Positions 61,700-64,000 of a DNA stretch of 64,000 nt are shown here, in pieces. The position numbers and the translations under genes were made by a program. Origin of the DNA: Desulfamplus sp. (GTDB lineage Bacteria; Desulfobacterota; Desulfobacteria; Desulfobacterales; Desulfobacteraceae); contig JADFZO010000001.1 in the NCBI GenBank assembly GCA_015232465.1, forward strand, positions 1 through 64,000, read 5' to 3'. The notes under the pieces were generated by a model, which was not told the DNA's origin, did no database searches, and saw only the letters and a program-made list of their open reading frames with translations. Position 1 is the first letter of the stretch. Each line of letters opens with the position of its first letter.

Positions 61700-64000
61700 T
61701 TAATAATTTTTTAAAAGCTCCTCAAGTGAAGTTTGTCTTAAAGTTGTATCTTGATTTTTAACAGCCATCAACATAGCCTTTCTTGTGCCAACAAATATGG
61801 CAAGTTTTTTTGCCCTTGTTAAGCCTGTGTAGATAAGATTTCTAAAGAGCATCTTAAAGTGTTGAGATAAAATTGGAATAATTACAGTATCAAACTCGCT
61901 TCCTTGTGATTTGTGTATTGTGATTGCGTAGGCTAAATCAAGCTCAAGAATATCATCACGCTGATATTTGACAACTCTTGAATCAGGATAAAAAGATACT
62001 AAGCATGTAAGATCAGTTATCTCCATATCAACGATAAGACCAATATCGCCGTTAAAAACTCCAAGATCGTAGTTGTTCCTGCGATGTATTACCCTATCTC
62101 CAACCCTAAAGATTCGCTCTCCAACTCTAATCTCCCGTTTTGCAGCAGATGGCGGATTTGCAGATGCCTGTATCATTCTGTTTAAGTTTATTGTGCCAAG
62201 TGTGCCTCTGGTCATTGGAGATAAAATCTGTATTTCGCAACTCTTGCCATAATATTTAGGAATTGAATCAAGGTAAATCCGTTTAACCATATCAGCAGCA
62301 GCGTAGCCATAATGCAGCGATGACCAAGGGTGAACGCTTTTTAAAACAGCCATCAACTCTTTTACCTCTGTATCTGCTCGGTTTACTCTATTTATATCAA
62401 CATGCTCAAATTTTTTAGGAATCTTTATCTCTGACTCATAAGGTCTTATAGGCTCATTAATGCCAAACTGGTAAAACTCTTCAGGGTTATCATAGCCAAA
62501 ATAGTGGGTATCAATTTCAGATGTTTTAATATTTGAGAGCTGTTTTACCCTATTTATAAAGTTTATCTGCTCTTTTGTTGCCTCATCTGAATCTATGAAC
62601 ATGCAGTCAAACTGTTTAGTCCATATTTCAGGTCTTTTAAATGGAGAAGCTATCCATGGAACCTCCCCTTTGTTAATCTGGTGGGCATACTTGATAATTA
62701 AAGACTCTTGAGCTTGCCTAAATATTTGAGTTAAGACAAAGCATGGAATAACTCCAGATGCAATCATATCTTTTAGCACATTACCAGCCCCAACTGATGG
62801 TAACTGGTCAGCATCGCCAATAAATAATACCTGACAAGATTCTGGCACAGCCCTTAAAAGTGCAGCAGTTAGGCTAATATCGAGCATGGAGCACTCATCA
62901 ACAATCAAAAAATCAGCTTTAAGTGGGCTCTCTTCATTTTTTTTAAACTCTCCGCCTTTCCACTCCAAGAGGCGGTGTATTGTCTTTGCCTCTTTGCCAA
63001 TAACTTCGCTCATTCGTTGGGCTGCCCTTCCTGTTGGGGCTGCTAAAACTATCTTTATCTGGTGATTATAGTGATTATCTGTCTGATTTTTATCTGATGC
63101 TGCCCCATCTTCTTGTGAACCTAAAAAGCTATATTTAGCTCTATAATCGCCAATTGCCTCAAGCAGTTTTACAATAACAAGGGTAGTAGTTGTTTTGCCG
63201 CAACCTGGACCTCCTGTTAGAATTGAAAATTTTTGGTTAGCAATTGAAATAACAGCCTTTGCCTGCTCATGGCTTAATTTTATATGCCTTGCCTTGCAGT
63301 AAAGATTTACCCATCGCTCTATCTGCTCATGCTCTGGATATGCTGCTGGCAGTGGCTCTTTGTTATCCTCTTTTATCTGATTTGACTCTTTGCACATCTT
63401 TGCTACCCGTTTAGCAACATAAAGCTCATCAAAATAGAGAGATTTTGAGTAGTAGCAAGTCTCTTGTTCTTCTTCCTTTTTATTAGATGCTTTATTAGAT
63501 GCGATATGACGCACCATTAAGAGTCTATCCTCTTTCATCTGATTTAAAATATCAGGTATGCGATTTTTTAAATTTTCTTGGTATGATGCGTTAAAATCAG
63601 CAATATTATCAGATATATTGCTCAGATCATCAAAATCATATTGAGATGGAGTCTGGCTCTCTTGAGGCAGTAAAAGCTCTACAACCTCATCTTGAATCTG
63701 AGGCAGGGTTAAGTAGCAGTGTCCAAAGTTTCTGCTTGCAGCCAAAACATGGCGGATTGCAGCTATAATTCTCTTTTGGCTATCAGGGGCAAAGCCAATG
63801 CTTAAAGCCACTTTGTCTGCTGAAAAAAATCCAATACCGTAAAAGTCATTTGAAAGGCGATACGGGTCTTGAGTAACATATTGTATGGCATTATCGCCAT
63901 ACTCTTTATAAATTCTTACAGCAAAAAGGGTGCTGATTCCGTGAGATTGCAAAAACATCATAACATCGCGAATAGATTTATGCTCTTGCCACGCTTGACT
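61700..64000 (-). CDS. recD2: RecD2-type DNA helicase (5' end outside window)
   Basis: The frame is open to the right edge, giving at least 766 residues without the N-terminal OB-like part. The helix-hairpin-helix region (SIRDVMMFLQSHGIS, YGDNAIQYV, FYGIGFFSADKVA) is followed by the helicase core: Walker A ILTGGPGCGKTTT, APTGRAAQRM, Walker B FLIVDECSMLD, FIGDADQLPSVGAGNVL, and motif VI-type YAITIHKSQGSEFD with GLTRAKK. The usual RecD2 is about 720-740 residues in total, so this one is enlarged. Two inserts are apparent: an acidic, Asn-rich segment before Walker A and about 90 residues between motif III and the 2B-type part. It unwinds DNA 5' to 3' in repair, acting without RecBC. Confidence 0.93.
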   Translation of the reverse strand, partial: SQAWQEHKSIRDVMMFLQSHGISTLFAVRIYKEYGDNAIQYVTQDPYRLSNDFYGIGFFSADKVALSIGFAPDSQKRIIAAIRHVLAASRNFGHCYLTLPQIQDEVVELLLPQESQTPSQYDFDDLSNISDNIADFNASYQENLKNRIPDILNQMKEDRLLMVRHIASNKASNKKEEEQETCYYSKSLYFDELYVAKRVAKMCKESNQIKEDNKEPLPAAYPEHEQIERWVNLYCKARHIKLSHEQAKAVISIANQKFSILTGGPGCGKTTTTLVIVKLLEAIGDYRAKYSFLGSQEDGAASDKNQTDNHYNHQIKIVLAAPTGRAAQRMSEVIGKEAKTIHRLLEWKGGEFKKNEESPLKADFLIVDECSMLDISLTAALLRAVPESCQVLFIGDADQLPSVGAGNVLKDMIASGVIPCFVLTQIFRQAQESLIIKYAHQINKGEVPWIASPFKRPEIWTKQFDCMFIDSDEATKEQINFINRVKQLSNIKTSEIDTHYFGYDNPEEFYQFGINEPIRPYESEIKIPKKFEHVDINRVNRADTEVKELMAVLKSVHPWSSLHYGYAAADMVKRIYLDSIPKYYGKSCEIQILSPMTRGTLGTINLNRMIQASANPPSAAKREIRVGERIFRVGDRVIHRRNNYDLGVFNGDIGLIVDMEITDLTCLVSFYPDSRVVKYQRDDILELDLAYAITIHKSQGSEFDTVIIPILSQHFKMLFRNLIYTGLTRAKKLAIFVGTRKAMLMAVKNQDTTLRQTSLEELLKNY

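Noticed and set aside
1-64000. CRISPR array, tRNA or rRNA genes, intact transposase or prophage
   Set aside because: No regularly spaced repeats, no tRNA-like cloverleaf with a CCA end, no rRNA blocks and no transposase or phage structural genes were recognised on reading the window.

Overview
The window reads as a low-GC chromosome segment of a sulfate-reducing Desulfobacterota bacterium, most likely a member of the Desulfobacterales. This is an inference from gene content: a tetraheme class III cytochrome c, two TRAP transporters, lactate oxidation genes of the GlcDF and Lut types, a DUF4911 gene beside miaB, and a PUFA-synthase-like megasynthase with a separate PfaD enoyl reductase. No rRNA, tRNA, CRISPR array, phage or intact insertion sequence was seen. 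Genes are densely packed and change strand often. Layout: 1-1.9 kb, 3' part of a PAS histidine kinase. 1.9-8.65 kb (minus), KS-AT-ACP and KR-DH-DH reading frames of one megasynthase, split at a run of ten A. 8.8-14.7 kb, a chemoreceptor, a metallo-beta-lactamase-fold hydrolase and a 1020-residue unknown membrane protein. 14.9-21.1 kb (minus), a DctPQM TRAP transporter with its own two-component system, whose kinase has a DctB-like sensor. 21.4-26.1 kb, a cold-shock protein with a structured leader, then an RbgA/YlqF GTPase, the Prc protease, a NIF3-like small protein and an acyl-ACP thioesterase. 26.2-31.9 kb (minus), map, miaB, a DUF4911 gene, a hybrid histidine kinase and an iron alcohol dehydrogenase. 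32-35 kb, recJ and pgk. 35.1-38 kb (minus), dnaX, ybaB, recR and a YkgJ-type cysteine-cluster gene. 38.4-42.5 kb, pfaD, a DsrE-like gene and queD-queE-queC for 7-deazaguanine synthesis. 42.5-56.4 kb, an organic-acid (probably lactate) region. It holds a GntR/FCD regulator, a GlcF-like Fe-S protein and a GlcD-like flavoprotein, divergent from a second TRAP transporter (dctP-dctQ-dctM), then lutC, a LutB-LutA fusion, a soluble chemoreceptor and a CoA-transferase. 56.5-64 kb, an RsbU-type phosphatase response regulator, an AGCS symporter with a small membrane partner, a REC-PAS-HisKA protein without an ATPase domain, the tetraheme cytochrome c, and most of a RecD2 helicase that runs off the right edge. 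How the parts fit: the 42-56 kb region forms a coherent module for organic-acid sensing (chemoreceptor, GntR repressor boxes), uptake (TRAP) and oxidation (GlcDF, Lut), and the cytochrome c could take part in onward periplasmic electron transfer. The megasynthase and PfaD, 30 kb apart, are candidates for one secondary-lipid or polyketide pathway. The most notable sequence signals are the slippery A10 joining the two synthase frames, a 9-bp complement of the cspA ribosome-binding site in its own leader, identical 33-nt dyads flanking dctQM, TGGT-N3-ACCA boxes placed at both divergent lactate promoters, and an apparent AUA start codon for the AGCS symporter.
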